A stretch of 64,000 nt of DNA from JAUIAS01 sp030425395. Its GTDB lineage: Bacteria; Pseudomonadota; Alphaproteobacteria; Rhodobacterales; Rhodobacteraceae. Positions within the stretch are counted from its first letter, which is position 1. Each line of letters starts with the position of its first letter. The DNA lies in contig CP121336.1 in assembly GCA_043553855.1 (NCBI GenBank), positions 3,410,001 through 3,474,000 of the forward strand, written 5' to 3'. The notes beneath the pieces are model-generated. The model saw only the letters and a program-made list of their open reading frames with translations, was not told the DNA's origin and did not search any database. Shown here one piece after another: positions 18,009-27,082 of this stretch. A program made the translations under genes and the position numbers.

Positions 18009-18686
18009 TCAAATCTCCCGCGCGAACCAGCGGATGCGGCCGACGATGTGAACCTCCTCGGAAGACCGCTCATAGGGGCTGTAGAGCTGATTGTCCGAGA
18101 TGATCCGCACGGCTGGCGGGTCGCTGTTGGGCACATGCTCGAGCCGTTTGGCGACAAGTCCCATGCCGTCGTCCAGCACGAAGATGCCGGGCGGGTTCGG
18201 CGCCCGCCGAGTCAGGTCGACCAGCACGGTATCACCATCGCGCAGTGTCGGCTCCATGCTGTCGCCCTCGACATGCATCATGCGCAACTGAGACGGGCTG
18301 GCCTTGAGGCTCTCCTTGATCCAGGAGCGCCGGAAGTGATAGGCGCGCCCGCTGTCCTCCTGAAACTCGTCGACGACAGACCCGCCACCCATGGACGGGC
18401 GGGCACCGGCATGGGCAATGGCGACAAAGCTCTGGTCGGGGTTTTCGATGAAGGGCGACGTGCCTTCGACCTCTCCGATCCCGTGCAGGAGCCAGTCGAC
18501 TTCGACCTTCAGCACTTTGGCCACGTCACCCAGCTTGTCGATGCCGGGCCGGGTGGAGCGGCCACGCAGGATGTCATAGACGAAGGATCGGTTCACGCCG
18601 GCCATCTCGGCCACATGGGCCGGGCTGAGGCCAAGCTGGTGGGCGCGGGCGCGCAGGCGGTCGGGAAGCGTGTGGTGGTCTGTCAT
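18009..18686 (-). CDS. CI/LexA-like phage repressor (XRE HTH + S24 peptidase)
   Basis: A repressor of about 225 residues. An XRE helix-turn-helix at residues about 10-65 (LSPAHVAEMAGVNRSFVYDI) is followed by a LexA/UmuD-type S24 domain. The self-cleavage Ser lies in EGDSMEPTL and the Lys in GLVAKRLE. I prefer the ATG at 18686, which has a GGGGACAG ribosome-site candidate, over the ATG at 18701, only 18 bases past the -10. It represses lytic genes and would be cleaved on RecA activation. It is divergent from the early rightward genes. Confidence 0.93.
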   Translation of the reverse strand: MTDHHTLPDRLRARAHQLGLSPAHVAEMAGVNRSFVYDILRGRSTRPGIDKLGDVAKVLKVEVDWLLHGIGEVEGTSPFIENPDQSFVAIAHAGARPSMGGGSVVDEFQEDSGRAYHFRRSWIKESLKASPSQLRMMHVEGDSMEPTLRDGDTVLVDLTRRAPNPPGIFVLDDGMGLVAKRLEHVPNSDPPAVRIISDNQLYSPYERSSEEVHIVGRIRWFAREI

Positions 18687-18718
18687 TCTGTCCCCACCCA
18701 TTCTGTGGATGAAAAAGG

Positions 18719-18747
18719 ATAAAACAGGATTGAGCGGAGTCCGTCAA
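18719..18747 (-). promoter_or_regulatory. Repressor promoter
   Basis: Read leftward, TTGACG (18742-18747) and TTTTAT (18719-18724) are separated by exactly 17 bases, a good sigma-70 promoter for the repressor operon. Operators for the repressor should lie in this 117-bp divergent region (18687-18803), but I saw no clear repeated box. Confidence 0.6.
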
Positions 18748-18803
18748 GCAGATAGGAACAGAAGGTAAACATCAAGGTTCGGATTCGGCGGGGAGGGCAG
18801 CGC

Positions 18804-19487
18804 ATGCATATCGAAAAATCCTACTTCACGCTCCCGGAAATCCTCGATCGTTGGCAGATCAGCGAGGCGGACCTCATCTATCTGGCCGAGAATGACCGGC
18901 TGCGCTTGTCGGTGCGTGTCTTCGGCGTTCCGATGGAGTTCGGCGACCACGAGAAGACGGCTGACGGCGCGGTGCATCGCGTGCCTTGGGAGCAGACCCC
19001 CTATAGTGGGTTGCTAGACCTGCACGCCTGCGATGTCTACCAGCTGTTTCGCTGTGGCGAGGTCCATCTTGACCGGTTTCGAACGACACGCGCGGATTAC
19101 GCCGCTACCAGAGATGAGGCCAAACCAGTCTTTGTGATGATCGGCGATCTTCTGTTAAGGCGCGAGGAACGCGATCGTTTCGAGGTCGAGAGCGGGTTCT
19201 CTACACGGAACTCGCCGATCGAGGAGCCGGCTTTCATCGTGTCGAGCGATTATCAGGATGTGCGCTGCAACGGGCACCGGTTCCGCCTTGGCCCGATCCA
19301 GGCGCAGGTGGTTCAGGCCTTGCACCGGGCGGCGCTGGCGGGTGAGCCCTGGCAGAACGGCAAGTCCATCCTGCAAGCTGCGGGATCGCGCAGCCTGAAG
19401 ATGTCCGATGTCTTCAAATCCCAGAAGGGATGGCGCCACCTGATTCAGTCCGATCGCCGCGGGGCCTATCGGCTGAACGTCGAGTGA
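18804..19487 (+). CDS. Unrecognised early phage protein
   Basis: A 227-residue protein, first rightward gene opposite the repressor. Its N-terminus (SYFTLPEILDRWQISEADLI) looks like a MerR/excisionase-type helix-turn-helix. A C-terminal segment (RLGPIQAQVVQALHRAALAG) may be a winged helix. The position fits a Cro-like or early regulatory protein. I do not recognise the family. Confidence 0.8.
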   Translation: MHIEKSYFTLPEILDRWQISEADLIYLAENDRLRLSVRVFGVPMEFGDHEKTADGAVHRVPWEQTPYSGLLDLHACDVYQLFRCGEVHLDRFRTTRADYAATRDEAKPVFVMIGDLLLRREERDRFEVESGFSTRNSPIEEPAFIVSSDYQDVRCNGHRFRLGPIQAQVVQALHRAALAGEPWQNGKSILQAAGSRSLKMSDVFKSQKGWRHLIQSDRRGAYRLNVE

Positions 19488-19520
19488 TTCGCCCGCGACC
19501 GCGCCTGATTCGCTGCACCT

Positions 19521-19608
19521 GAGTGGGATCGCCGGGGGGATGGAGGGGGATGGCGATCCCACTCCGGTCGCGGGACGCCAACGCTGCACTGCTCGATTGA
19601 TCCCACTC
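19521..19608. promoter_or_regulatory. Cluster of GATCCCACTC sites with a 13-bp inverted repeat
   Basis: GATCCCACTC occurs at 19555-19564 and 19599-19608 and in inverse orientation at 19521-19530. The first two form a perfect 13-bp inverted repeat (19521-19533 with 19552-19564) around a G-rich 18-base loop. They lie in the 200-bp gap before the excisionase-like gene. They are probably operator or replication-protein sites. Confidence 0.55.
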
Positions 19609-19689
19609 CACATCCCCCGACGATCCCGACGACATCCCACAGAGAAAATTCGCAAAGTCTCCTCGACAACGACACGAGAGGAGACATCG

Positions 19690-19986
19690 ATGCCGCAGAA
19701 GCATTGCCTGAACCAGAAGGAACTGGCCCGGCGCTGGGGGATTTCCCACCGGACGCTCGAACGCTGGCGGTACACCGGCCAGGGCCCGACCTTCCTGAAA
19801 CTCGGCGGCCGCGTGCTGTATCGGCTGCCGGATATCGAGGCCTTCGAGCAGAGCCAGCTGCAACGCGCCATTGCGGTCAGCACGGCCGTCGCGCGGGTTG
19901 AGCAAGCACGGCGGCGCCTGACCGCTGATCCGACACGAGCCAACGGCCATGCCGGCCCGGTCCAGCGGGTTTCACGGGCATGTTGA
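19690..19986 (+). CDS. Excisionase/MerR-type helix-turn-helix protein
   Basis: A 98-residue protein with a DNA-binding domain at residues about 5-55: LNQKELARRWGISHRTLERW, then the wing GPTFLKLGGRVLYRLPDIEA. This is the small helix-turn-helix (excisionase-like) family. GAGAGGAGACATCG before the ATG gives the ribosome site. The C-terminal third is basic and probably disordered. It is the first gene of the replication block and may regulate it or assist excision. Confidence 0.85.
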   Translation: MPQKHCLNQKELARRWGISHRTLERWRYTGQGPTFLKLGGRVLYRLPDIEAFEQSQLQRAIAVSTAVARVEQARRRLTADPTRANGHAGPVQRVSRAC

Positions 19987-20333
19987 TGGCGGCCGCGATC
20001 ACATCCGCTCGCCCGACAGCTGTGCGTCTGACCGATGTCGAGCTTTACGCCTGGATTGCCCAGGCGGAGCCCGGCGCCCGGCTGGAGTACCACCGCGGCT
20101 TTCTCGGCGTGGATATCACCCCGGTAATCTCGCTCCTGCCGGAACCGGACCGGGCCCGGCTCGCCGATCTTGCTGCCGCTGCGCTCGGGGCTTTCGAGAA
20201 AGGGCTTGTCCACCTCGTGCAGGCCCGGCTCGATACCGACCGCTTCGCCTACATCGCCATTGCCCGGCCCAGGCCGCGCGCCGCGCAGGCCTCCCTGTCC
20301 CGGCTGCTGCTCGCTGAGAGAAAGGCCGCATGA
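19986..20333 (+). CDS. Hypothetical phage protein, replication block
   Basis: A 115-residue protein that starts on the last base of the preceding stop (TGATG; an ATG at 19980 is an alternative). It is mostly helical with an arginine- and alanine-rich C-terminus, and I see no known motif. It is translationally coupled on both sides, so it belongs to the replication operon. Confidence 0.7.
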   Translation: MAAAITSARPTAVRLTDVELYAWIAQAEPGARLEYHRGFLGVDITPVISLLPEPDRARLADLAAAALGAFEKGLVHLVQARLDTDRFAYIAIARPRPRAAQASLSRLLLAERKAA

Positions 20334-20866
20334 TGTCCAGCTTCCAATCCCTGTTTGCCACTCCTGGAGACGCCTACATGCCTTATCCCGAAAATGCCCC
20401 AACGGCGGACGACCTGCTGTCGCTCAGTGCTGCTGAGATCGCCGACCTGCCGGTCGAACTTCTCGCCATCCTGCAACGCGAGATCGACGAGCGACTCAAA
20501 TCCCTCAAGACCGCGAAGACGCGGCTCGATGGCGCGCTGACCGTGCGCTATGCCGACCGGGCCGCCGAGGAGCGGCAGGTGCAGGCCAAGGATACCGGCA
20601 CCGTCCGCTTCGACGATGGCGATTTCACCGTGGTGGCCGACCTGCCGAAGCGTGTCGATTGGGACCAGGCGCAACTCGCCGACATGGTCAAGCGCATTCG
20701 CGCCGCCGGCGACGACCCTGCCCAGTATGTCGACGTCACATTGAAGGTGCCGGAACGCAAATACGCGGCCTGGCCGGACGCGATCCGAGCTGGGTTCGAG
20801 CCAGCGCGGACCGTGCGGCCTGGAACGCTGAAGGTCGAGATTGTCCCGCAGGGATCGGATCAATGA
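20330..20866 (+). CDS. Hypothetical phage protein, replication block
   Basis: A 178-residue acidic protein overlapping its neighbours by 4 bases at each end. A helical stretch at about 40-75 (LQREIDERLKSLKTAKTRLD) is followed by an alpha/beta region. The small proteins before phage recombination ATPases sometimes act as loaders or inhibitors. No family is recognised here. Confidence 0.75.
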   Translation: MMSSFQSLFATPGDAYMPYPENAPTADDLLSLSAAEIADLPVELLAILQREIDERLKSLKTAKTRLDGALTVRYADRAAEERQVQAKDTGTVRFDDGDFTVVADLPKRVDWDQAQLADMVKRIRAAGDDPAQYVDVTLKVPERKYAAWPDAIRAGFEPARTVRPGTLKVEIVPQGSDQ

Positions 20867-21711
20867 GCCTGCGTATCATCTCCGCCGACGAGCGGTTGCG
20901 CGAGGCGCAGGGCAAGACCACCATGGCGCTGTTCGGCCCAAGTGGCGCCGGCAAGACCACGCTTCTGAAGACTCTTCCGGCCGAGGAGACCGTCTGTCTT
21001 GATCTCGAGGCTGGTCTGAAGTCGGTGCAGGACTGGCGCGGCGACAGCCTGCCGATCCGCCGCTTCGCCGACGCCGTGGACATCGCCTGCCTGATCGGCG
21101 GCGCCAATCCAGCCGCTCAGCCCGACGAGCATTTCTCGGAGGCACACCATGCGCATCTCCGCGAGCTTCATCCAGAGCTCGCCGCGCGGCTCGACGCCAA
21201 GCGCATCATCTTCGTGGACAGCATCACCGACCTGACGCGCCAGGCCATGGCCTGGGCCAAGAACCGACCCGAGGCGCTATCGGAGCGGACCGGCAAGCCT
21301 GACACCCGCGGCGCCTACGGGCTTCTGGCGCGCGAGGTGATCGGGCTCCTGAAGCACCTCCAGCATGCACCGGGTCGAACGGTGATCTTCGTCGGTATCC
21401 TCGAGCGGATTATCGACGAGATGAACCGCACGATCTGGCAGCCGCAGATGGAGGGCGGCAAGGCTGCGCGCGAGTTGCCCGGCATCGTCGACCAGGTCAT
21501 GACCCTCGGCCTCTTCAGTCCCGAGACTGCCCCCGACGGCGTCACCACGTGGCGGCACGACCCCGAGAAAGGTGAGTCCCGTCGCCTTGTCTGCCGTTCC
21601 GGCAATCCCTGGGGCCTGCCCGCGAAGGACCGCTCCGGGCGCCTCGACCTGACCGAGCCGGCCGATCTCGGCGCGCTCCTCTCCAAGATCAACCAAGCAC
21701 CGAAAGGATGA
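20863..21711 (+). CDS. Phage AAA/RecA-like ATPase
   Basis: A 282-residue nucleotide-binding protein. The P-loop GPSGAGKTT lies at residues 25-33. A Walker B-like strand RIIFVDSITD lies near residue 112, and TVIFVGILE is a further core strand. It resembles the Sak4-type AAA proteins of phage recombination modules. The next gene encodes a DUF669-like protein, the usual partner. It likely promotes strand annealing or exchange during phage replication. I chose the ATG at 20863, overlapping the preceding stop (ATGA). Confidence 0.85.
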   Translation: MSLRIISADERLREAQGKTTMALFGPSGAGKTTLLKTLPAEETVCLDLEAGLKSVQDWRGDSLPIRRFADAVDIACLIGGANPAAQPDEHFSEAHHAHLRELHPELAARLDAKRIIFVDSITDLTRQAMAWAKNRPEALSERTGKPDTRGAYGLLAREVIGLLKHLQHAPGRTVIFVGILERIIDEMNRTIWQPQMEGGKAARELPGIVDQVMTLGLFSPETAPDGVTTWRHDPEKGESRRLVCRSGNPWGLPAKDRSGRLDLTEPADLGALLSKINQAPKG

Positions 21712-22445
21712 ACCAGATGACCTTCGACATGAACGACGTGGCGCCGCAACAGTCCGGCGACCTGATCCCCGACGGCACCTTTGCCAAGGTGACCATGTCC
21801 ATCCGCAAGGGCGGAGTGGATGGTGCGAGCGAGGTCGATCATGGCCTGCTCAAGGCCTCAAACCAGCCCGGCAGCGACGTGCTGATGCTCGACGCCGAGT
21901 TCACCGTCGCCGAGGGTCCGCATGCCCGGCGCAAGTTCTGGCAGAACTTCACCGTGCAGGGCGGCAAGCTCGACGAGCAGGGCCAGTCGATCGGCTGGAA
22001 GATCTCCAAGAGCCAGTTCCGGGCCATGATCGACAGCGCGCTGGGCCTGAACCCCGAGGACATGAGCGAGGCGGCCAAGGCGAAGCGCGTACTGCGCGGG
22101 CTCGCCGATCTCGACGGCATCACCTTCGTCGCGAAGATCCAGATCGAGCCGAACCGCAACCCCGCCTACAAGGACGCGAACAAGCTCGACTATGTCGTGC
22201 TGCCCACCGCGCCCGAGTGGCAGAAGGTGATGGCGGGCGAGACGGTGCCGGCGCAGCCCTCGAACAAGCCTCGGCCCGCCGCCGCGCCTGCGCAACCCGC
22301 AACCCCCGCTTGGGGCCAGTCCCAGCCCGCAGCCGCGCCCGCTGCGCCTGCGTGGTCGGCGCCGGCGGCCCAGCCCACTAGCCAGCCTGCCACCGAGTCC
22401 GCCGCGCCGAAGGCCGTGGGCGGTCCGGCCTGGCTCAACCCGTGA
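21708..22445 (+). CDS. DUF669-like protein, probable single-strand-binding partner
   Basis: A 245-residue protein. Residues 1-165 resemble the DUF669 family (LIPDGTFAKVTMSIRKGG, FWQNFTVQGGK, FVAKIQIEPN), a beta-rich fold found beside Sak4-type ATPases. Residues about 180-235 are an Ala/Pro/Gln-rich disordered tail with a C-terminal WLNP, a layout like that of SSB proteins. It probably coats single-stranded DNA. This is inference from layout and context. Confidence 0.78.
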   Translation: MNQMTFDMNDVAPQQSGDLIPDGTFAKVTMSIRKGGVDGASEVDHGLLKASNQPGSDVLMLDAEFTVAEGPHARRKFWQNFTVQGGKLDEQGQSIGWKISKSQFRAMIDSALGLNPEDMSEAAKAKRVLRGLADLDGITFVAKIQIEPNRNPAYKDANKLDYVVLPTAPEWQKVMAGETVPAQPSNKPRPAAAPAQPATPAWGQSQPAAAPAAPAWSAPAAQPTSQPATESAAPKAVGGPAWLNP

Positions 22446-22675
22446 GCCCGGACGAATGGCAGGCGCATGTCACCACCGAAGCCGCTCTTGCGATGGGGCG
22501 CTGGCTGGAAGCGCGGGGGCGGCTCGACCGCCCCATCGCCACCCTCACGCGAAAGGACCTCGAATGCATGGCGTCGAACGCGATCAGCCGGTTCATCGTG
22601 CTGGCCTCGGAACGGCGGACAAGGGCGCCCGATCCGGAGGAACGCGAAGTCCTCGACCGCCTGCTCATGGGCTGA
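22442..22675 (+). CDS. Small hypothetical phage protein
   Basis: A 77-residue helical protein starting at GTG, overlapping the previous stop (GTGA). It contains ARGRLDRPIATLTRKDLECM and a RFIVLASERR segment. Such small proteins are common between the recombination genes of Rhodobacterales prophages. The function is unknown. Confidence 0.7.
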   Translation: MSPDEWQAHVTTEAALAMGRWLEARGRLDRPIATLTRKDLECMASNAISRFIVLASERRTRAPDPEEREVLDRLLMG

Positions 22676-23040
22676 CTCGCGCCACGCTCGGCCGCCGCGT
22701 GCCCTGCGCAGTTTGCGGCCGGGAGGCCCGGGGCTTCGGCTACTGCCACGGCTTGCGCTGGGACCGCAATCTCCACCACCGCTTCTGCTCGATGGCCTGC
22801 CTCACGGCGGGCTCGGCCAATGCCAAAAGGAACCACGGCATGATCGACAAGACTGACATGGAAACCCGCGCGATCCGCGAGGCGCGCCGCGAACTGGCTG
22901 AGGCGCTGACGAAGATGGGGCTGATGGAGCCTTTCTACGACCGGTCGGCCGAGGACATCGACCGTCTGATCGAGGCCTGCGTCGATGGCTTCCAGGCCTC
23001 CATGCAGCGCCAGTCCGATGCTGGCGAGATTCCATTTTGA
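22564..23040 (+). CDS. DUF6511-like zinc-binding protein
   Basis: A protein of up to 158 residues. The recognisable part begins near 22690: CAVCGREARGFGYC, then FCSMACL, two cysteine pairs that should bind zinc. An acidic helical C-terminus follows (ALTKMGLMEPFYDRSAEDID). The start is uncertain. The ATG at 22564 gives a low-complexity N-terminus overlapping the previous gene. A GTG at 22699 would leave a 113-residue protein. It is coupled to the nuclease gene by ATGA-type overlap. Confidence 0.7.
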   Translation: MHGVERDQPVHRAGLGTADKGARSGGTRSPRPPAHGLTRATLGRRVPCAVCGREARGFGYCHGLRWDRNLHHRFCSMACLTAGSANAKRNHGMIDKTDMETRAIREARRELAEALTKMGLMEPFYDRSAEDIDRLIEACVDGFQASMQRQSDAGEIPF

Positions 23041-23825
23041 AAGGGGCGCGGATGCTGGTCGACCTCAATCATGAATCCGGCTTTGTCTATGGCGGCGAGG
23101 CGGATGCGCTCCCGCCGCTCGGCGCCCGGATCAACACGCTGCTCGATGCCGCGCTCGTCGCCGAGCGCGCCGGCCAGCGGCCGCGCGACTATCTCGGTGC
23201 CAGCCGGATTGGCGAGCCCTGCGCGCGGCGCCTGGTCTTTGAGTTCACCAAGACACCAGTCGATCCCGGAAAGGAGTTCGAGGGCAAGACCCTGCGCATC
23301 TTCGAGGCAGGCCACGTGTTCGAGGATCTCGCCATCCGCTGGCTGCGCCTGTCCGGCTTCGACCTGCGCATTGAAACCCGCGACGGAGGCCAGTTCGGCT
23401 TCGAGACCGCGAGCGGGCGCATTCGCGGCCATGTCGACGGGGTGATCGTCGATGGACCCGACGTCGGGATGACATGGCCGGTGCTCTGGGAGCACAAGGC
23501 GCTGAAGGCATCCTCCTGGTCGGACACCGCGAAGAAGGGCGTGCAAATCTCCAAGCCCGTCTATTTCGGGCAGATGCAGATCTACATGGCCTATATGGGC
23601 CTCGGATCGGCGCTCTTCACCGCGCTGAACAAAGACACCTGCGAACTCAATCACGAGCACGTCTCTTTCGATCCGGCCGCCGCGCAGGCGCTGTCGGACA
23701 AGGCGGTCCACGTGCTGCGCGCCGCGGATGCGGGCGAATTGCTGCCACGGATCGCGGCGAGCCCCGACTTCTACCTCTGCCGCTTCTGCCCGTTCTCGGC
23801 GCGTTGCTGGGAGGAGCGCGCATGA
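23037..23825 (+). CDS. PD-(D/E)XK nuclease with Fe-S cluster cysteines (Cas4/AddB-like)
   Basis: A 262-residue exonuclease-type protein. The core motifs are GHVDGVIVDGP (catalytic Asp, near residue 134) and LWEHKALK (Glu-x-Lys, near 152). One early Cys (GEPCARR, near 62) and a C-terminal C-x2-C-x5-C (248, 251, 257) match the pattern that staples an iron-sulfur cluster in Cas4 and AddB nucleases. It probably resects phage DNA ends for the adjacent annealing proteins. Confidence 0.88.
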   Translation: MKGARMLVDLNHESGFVYGGEADALPPLGARINTLLDAALVAERAGQRPRDYLGASRIGEPCARRLVFEFTKTPVDPGKEFEGKTLRIFEAGHVFEDLAIRWLRLSGFDLRIETRDGGQFGFETASGRIRGHVDGVIVDGPDVGMTWPVLWEHKALKASSWSDTAKKGVQISKPVYFGQMQIYMAYMGLGSALFTALNKDTCELNHEHVSFDPAAAQALSDKAVHVLRAADAGELLPRIAASPDFYLCRFCPFSARCWEERA

Positions 23826-26224
23826 CCGACATGAGCCTTGATCTGAACGAGGCCTGGCCGCCGGAAATGAATCAGCCTCGGTTTGATCTTGAGGGGATCA
23901 CGGCGGCGCTCCGTGTGACGGCGCGCCATTGGGTGCCGCGATTGTTCCCCAACGGCCGGCGCGAAGGCGACGAATGGCGCCTGGCCAATATCCGCGGCGA
24001 CGCCCCACGAAAATCAGGCTCCTGTGTCATCGCGCTTTCCGGCCCCAATGCAGGAGACTGGCACGATTTCGAAACCGGAAACGGCGGTGGGCCGATCGAC
24101 ACCATCGGCCAGGCCACAGGGCTGTTTGGGCGCGCCTTGTTTGCCAAGGCGGCTGACATTGCCGGACATGGAACTCCCTTGCCCCCCACGTCGGTACCAA
24201 AACCGGTCAAGCGATCTGCGTCCGTGGAAATGCGCTTCATCCGGGATCACGCCCGGGATCTGCGCGGAACCCATGGCGAGGCCTACCTGCAGGCGCGTGG
24301 CCTGCCATTGCCTGAAACGTCAGATCTGCTGTTCCACCCGGACCTGACGCACTGGGACAGCAAGCGTGGTTTTCCTGCCCTGGTCGGTCTCGTGCGCGAT
24401 GTATTGGCAAACGTAATCGGCCTGCACCGAACCTATATTGACCCAGACGCGCCGAAAAAGGCCGAGATCAAGAAATCGAAAATGATGCTCGGCAAGGTAA
24501 CCGGCGGTGCCGTGCGGTTGCGACACCGTGAAGCTGCGTCCGAACTCATTCTTTGCGAGGGCATCGAGTCCGGTCTGGCCTTGCTGAGGGTCACGCCGCC
24601 GCACCCGGTCTGGGCAGCGCTCTCCTCAAAGGGTCTTGAGACGATCTCCCTTCCGGAAACGATCCAGAGCGTCACCATATTCGCGGACCACGATGAAAGC
24701 GGGACCGGGCTCCGGGCAGCCCTGCGGCTCTCCCGACGCCTGAAGGCAGAAGGACGTAAGGTGCGCATCGCGCTGCCTCCTGACGCCGACACCGATGCAA
24801 ATGACATTCTTCACATCAAGGGTCTGTGCGCCTTGCAGGCGGCCTTTGATACCGAATGGAGAGAACCCGAGCCGCCGGATATTGAACCAGCGGAGGCCGC
24901 AAACGAGGACGCCATCGCCGACGCGTTCTCCCGTCGGCATGCACATCACCTCAGGTACGACCATCACCGTGGGCGCTGGTATATCTGGGACGACGCACAC
25001 TGGAAGCACGAAGAAACCGGACTTGCATTGCATTGGGCTCGGGAGGAGTGCCGACGTGCTGTCGAGTCCCAGATGCTCGGCGACAATGACGCGGCAAAGC
25101 TGCTGCGGGCCGGGACCGCCGCATCTGTCGTTCGGTTCGCGCAGTCCGATCGCCGCCATGCGGTGACCTCCGCGATCTGGGATCCGGATCAGTTCGTGCT
25201 CGGAACCCCAGGCGGCACGGTCGATCTTCGAACCGGTGATCTGAGACCTGCCGAGCGCGCCGACTACATCACCCGACTGACCGCGGTGGCGCCGAGCCTG
25301 GCGGCGGACTGTCCCACGTGGCGGGGGTTTCTCGACGATGCCACGCAGGGCGATGCCGGCCTCGTCCGGTTTCTTCAGCAGATCGCCGGCTATTGTCTGA
25401 CCGGCGACACCCGCGAGCACGCGCTGTTCTTCATCTACGGACCCGGCGGGAATGGCAAATCGGTCTTTCTGAACACGCTGAACGGCATCCTTGCCGCCTA
25501 TGCCGAGACCGCGGTGATGGATGCCTTCACGGCGTCGGCGCATGACAAGCATTCGACCGACATCGCCATGCTCCAGGGGGCACGCCTGGTGTCGGTTTCC
25601 GAAACCGAAGAGGGCCGGGCCTGGGCCGAAACCCGGGTGAAACAGCTTACCGGCGGCGACAAGGTGACCGCCCGGTTCATGCGACAGGACAATTTCACCT
25701 TCATCCCGCGCTTCAAGCTCGTCATCGTCGGCAACCACAAACCGGTGCTCACAAACGTCGACGATGCCGCGAAGCGGCGGTTCAACATCATCCCCTTCAC
25801 CCGCAAGCCGCCGCGGCCTGACAAGGAACTGGAGGTCAGGCTCCGCACAGAATGGCCGGGAATCCTGCGCTGGATGATCGAGGGCTGCCTCGACTGGCAG
25901 GAGCACGGGCTGGTGCGACCCGCGATCGTTTCGGACGCGACGGCCGAATACTTCGACGACCAGGACACCTTCGGACAATGGCTCGAGGAATGCTGCCTGC
26001 TCGACAAGCGCGAGTTTGAAACCACCGCCAAGCTGTTCCAATCCTGGAAGGCCTTTGCGGAGCGGCAGGGGGACCGGCCGGGGACTGCCAAAGCGTTCGG
26101 TGCCAACCTGACCAGGCGCGGCTTCGAGGCCGACCGCACGCGGCTCTCTGGCTCCCAGCACCGTGTTTATCGGGGTCTGTCGCTCCGTTTCGACCCGGCC
26201 GCATCGGGGATCAACCATGACTGA
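23822..26224 (+). CDS. Phage primase-helicase (Toprim + D5/P4-type helicase)
   Basis: An 800-residue replication protein. Residues about 230-345 form a Toprim domain: ELILCEGIESGLALL and IFADHDESGTG. Residues about 370-500 match the D5 N-terminal region. A superfamily-3 helicase follows with the Walker A motif GPGGNGKSVF near residue 540, SVSETEEGRAWAE, and a sensor-like FKLVIVGNHKP. The start at 23822 overlaps the nuclease stop (ATGA). It primes and unwinds phage DNA, so the phage has its own replication initiator system. Confidence 0.93.
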   Translation: MTDMSLDLNEAWPPEMNQPRFDLEGITAALRVTARHWVPRLFPNGRREGDEWRLANIRGDAPRKSGSCVIALSGPNAGDWHDFETGNGGGPIDTIGQATGLFGRALFAKAADIAGHGTPLPPTSVPKPVKRSASVEMRFIRDHARDLRGTHGEAYLQARGLPLPETSDLLFHPDLTHWDSKRGFPALVGLVRDVLANVIGLHRTYIDPDAPKKAEIKKSKMMLGKVTGGAVRLRHREAASELILCEGIESGLALLRVTPPHPVWAALSSKGLETISLPETIQSVTIFADHDESGTGLRAALRLSRRLKAEGRKVRIALPPDADTDANDILHIKGLCALQAAFDTEWREPEPPDIEPAEAANEDAIADAFSRRHAHHLRYDHHRGRWYIWDDAHWKHEETGLALHWAREECRRAVESQMLGDNDAAKLLRAGTAASVVRFAQSDRRHAVTSAIWDPDQFVLGTPGGTVDLRTGDLRPAERADYITRLTAVAPSLAADCPTWRGFLDDATQGDAGLVRFLQQIAGYCLTGDTREHALFFIYGPGGNGKSVFLNTLNGILAAYAETAVMDAFTASAHDKHSTDIAMLQGARLVSVSETEEGRAWAETRVKQLTGGDKVTARFMRQDNFTFIPRFKLVIVGNHKPVLTNVDDAAKRRFNIIPFTRKPPRPDKELEVRLRTEWPGILRWMIEGCLDWQEHGLVRPAIVSDATAEYFDDQDTFGQWLEECCLLDKREFETTAKLFQSWKAFAERQGDRPGTAKAFGANLTRRGFEADRTRLSGSQHRVYRGLSLRFDPAASGINHD

Positions 26225-26378
26225 GACGACCAACGCGAGACGCGGTGTGACGCATGTGACGCGAGAAACCATTCCCCCTCGCACGCGCGTGCGCGTGCGC
26301 GCAAGCAGAGGAACCGATTGTCGCATCACATCTGTCTCAAGCGACTTGGCCCACGAACACCAAACAGAGGAAAGCAGC

Positions 26379-26882
26379 ATGAACCAGTACGGAACCTCCG
26401 GTCGATCCTCCGACCTCGACACGATCCTTGCCCTGGATCTCGGCACGACCACCGGCTGGGCTCTTCGCGCGGCTGACGGGCTGATCACCAGCGGCACGGT
26501 GTCGTTCCGACCGAGCCGCTACGATGGCGGCGGCATACGCTATGTCCGCTTTCGCGCCTGGTTGGAGCGGTTGGCCGCGGATGCCGGACCCATTGGCGCG
26601 ATCCATTTCGAAGAAGTGCGCCGGCATGTCGGGACGGACGCGGCCCATGTCTTTGGCGGTCTGCTGGCCACGCTGACGGCCTGGTCTGAAACCGCGGGTG
26701 TGCCGTATCAGGGCGTCCCGGTTGGAACGATCAAGAAACACGCCACCGGCAAGGGCAATGCGCCCAAATCCGCAATGATCGCCGCTGCCCGCGCCCGGGG
26801 GTTCAATCCTGCCGACGACAATGAAGCGGACGCCATTGCCATCCTGCTCTGGGCGATCGAGACCGAAGGAGGTGTGGCATGA
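26379..26882 (+). CDS. RuvC-like Holliday-junction resolvase
   Basis: A 167-residue RNase H-fold nuclease. Its acidic residues are in TILALDLGTTTGWA, AIHFEEVRRH and DDNEADAIAILLW, the RuvC arrangement. I chose ATG 26379 because AGAGGAAAG precedes it; an ATG at 26217, overlapping the primase stop, would add 54 low-complexity residues, including the alternating RVRVRA stretch. It resolves branched phage DNA before packaging. Confidence 0.87.
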   Translation: MNQYGTSGRSSDLDTILALDLGTTTGWALRAADGLITSGTVSFRPSRYDGGGIRYVRFRAWLERLAADAGPIGAIHFEEVRRHVGTDAAHVFGGLLATLTAWSETAGVPYQGVPVGTIKKHATGKGNAPKSAMIAAARARGFNPADDNEADAIAILLWAIETEGGVA

Positions 26883-27082
26883 AGCGCATGAGTTTTGCCC
26901 CGCGTGGCTTTGGCGGCACCCGCCGCGGCCCGGATGAGGTCAAGCGCGATGGCTGGAAAGAACAGGGCGTGCTGGCGGTGTCGGTCGATGATCACCGGCT
27001 GACCTGGCCAGAGCGTGAACTCGTCCGGCAACTCGGCGAGAAACTCTATGGCCAAAGGAAGACGGAGGGCCAAAATGGCTGA
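26879..27082 (+). CDS. Small basic hypothetical protein
   Basis: A 67-residue basic protein (RGFGGTRRGPDEVKRDGWKE), overlapping both neighbours. No motif is recognised; coupling places it in the replication operon. Confidence 0.65.
   Translation: MKRMSFAPRGFGGTRRGPDEVKRDGWKEQGVLAVSVDDHRLTWPERELVRQLGEKLYGQRKTEGQNG

Noticed and set aside
19155..20402. A 415-residue leftward frame over the start of the replication block
   Set aside because: Low-complexity Arg/Gly/Ser-rich sequence antisense to several coupled rightward genes; no recognisable domain or ribosome site.
24626..26497. A 623-residue leftward frame opposite the primase-helicase
   Set aside because: It is the complement of a gene with clear Toprim and Walker motifs. 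High GC gives long antisense frames.
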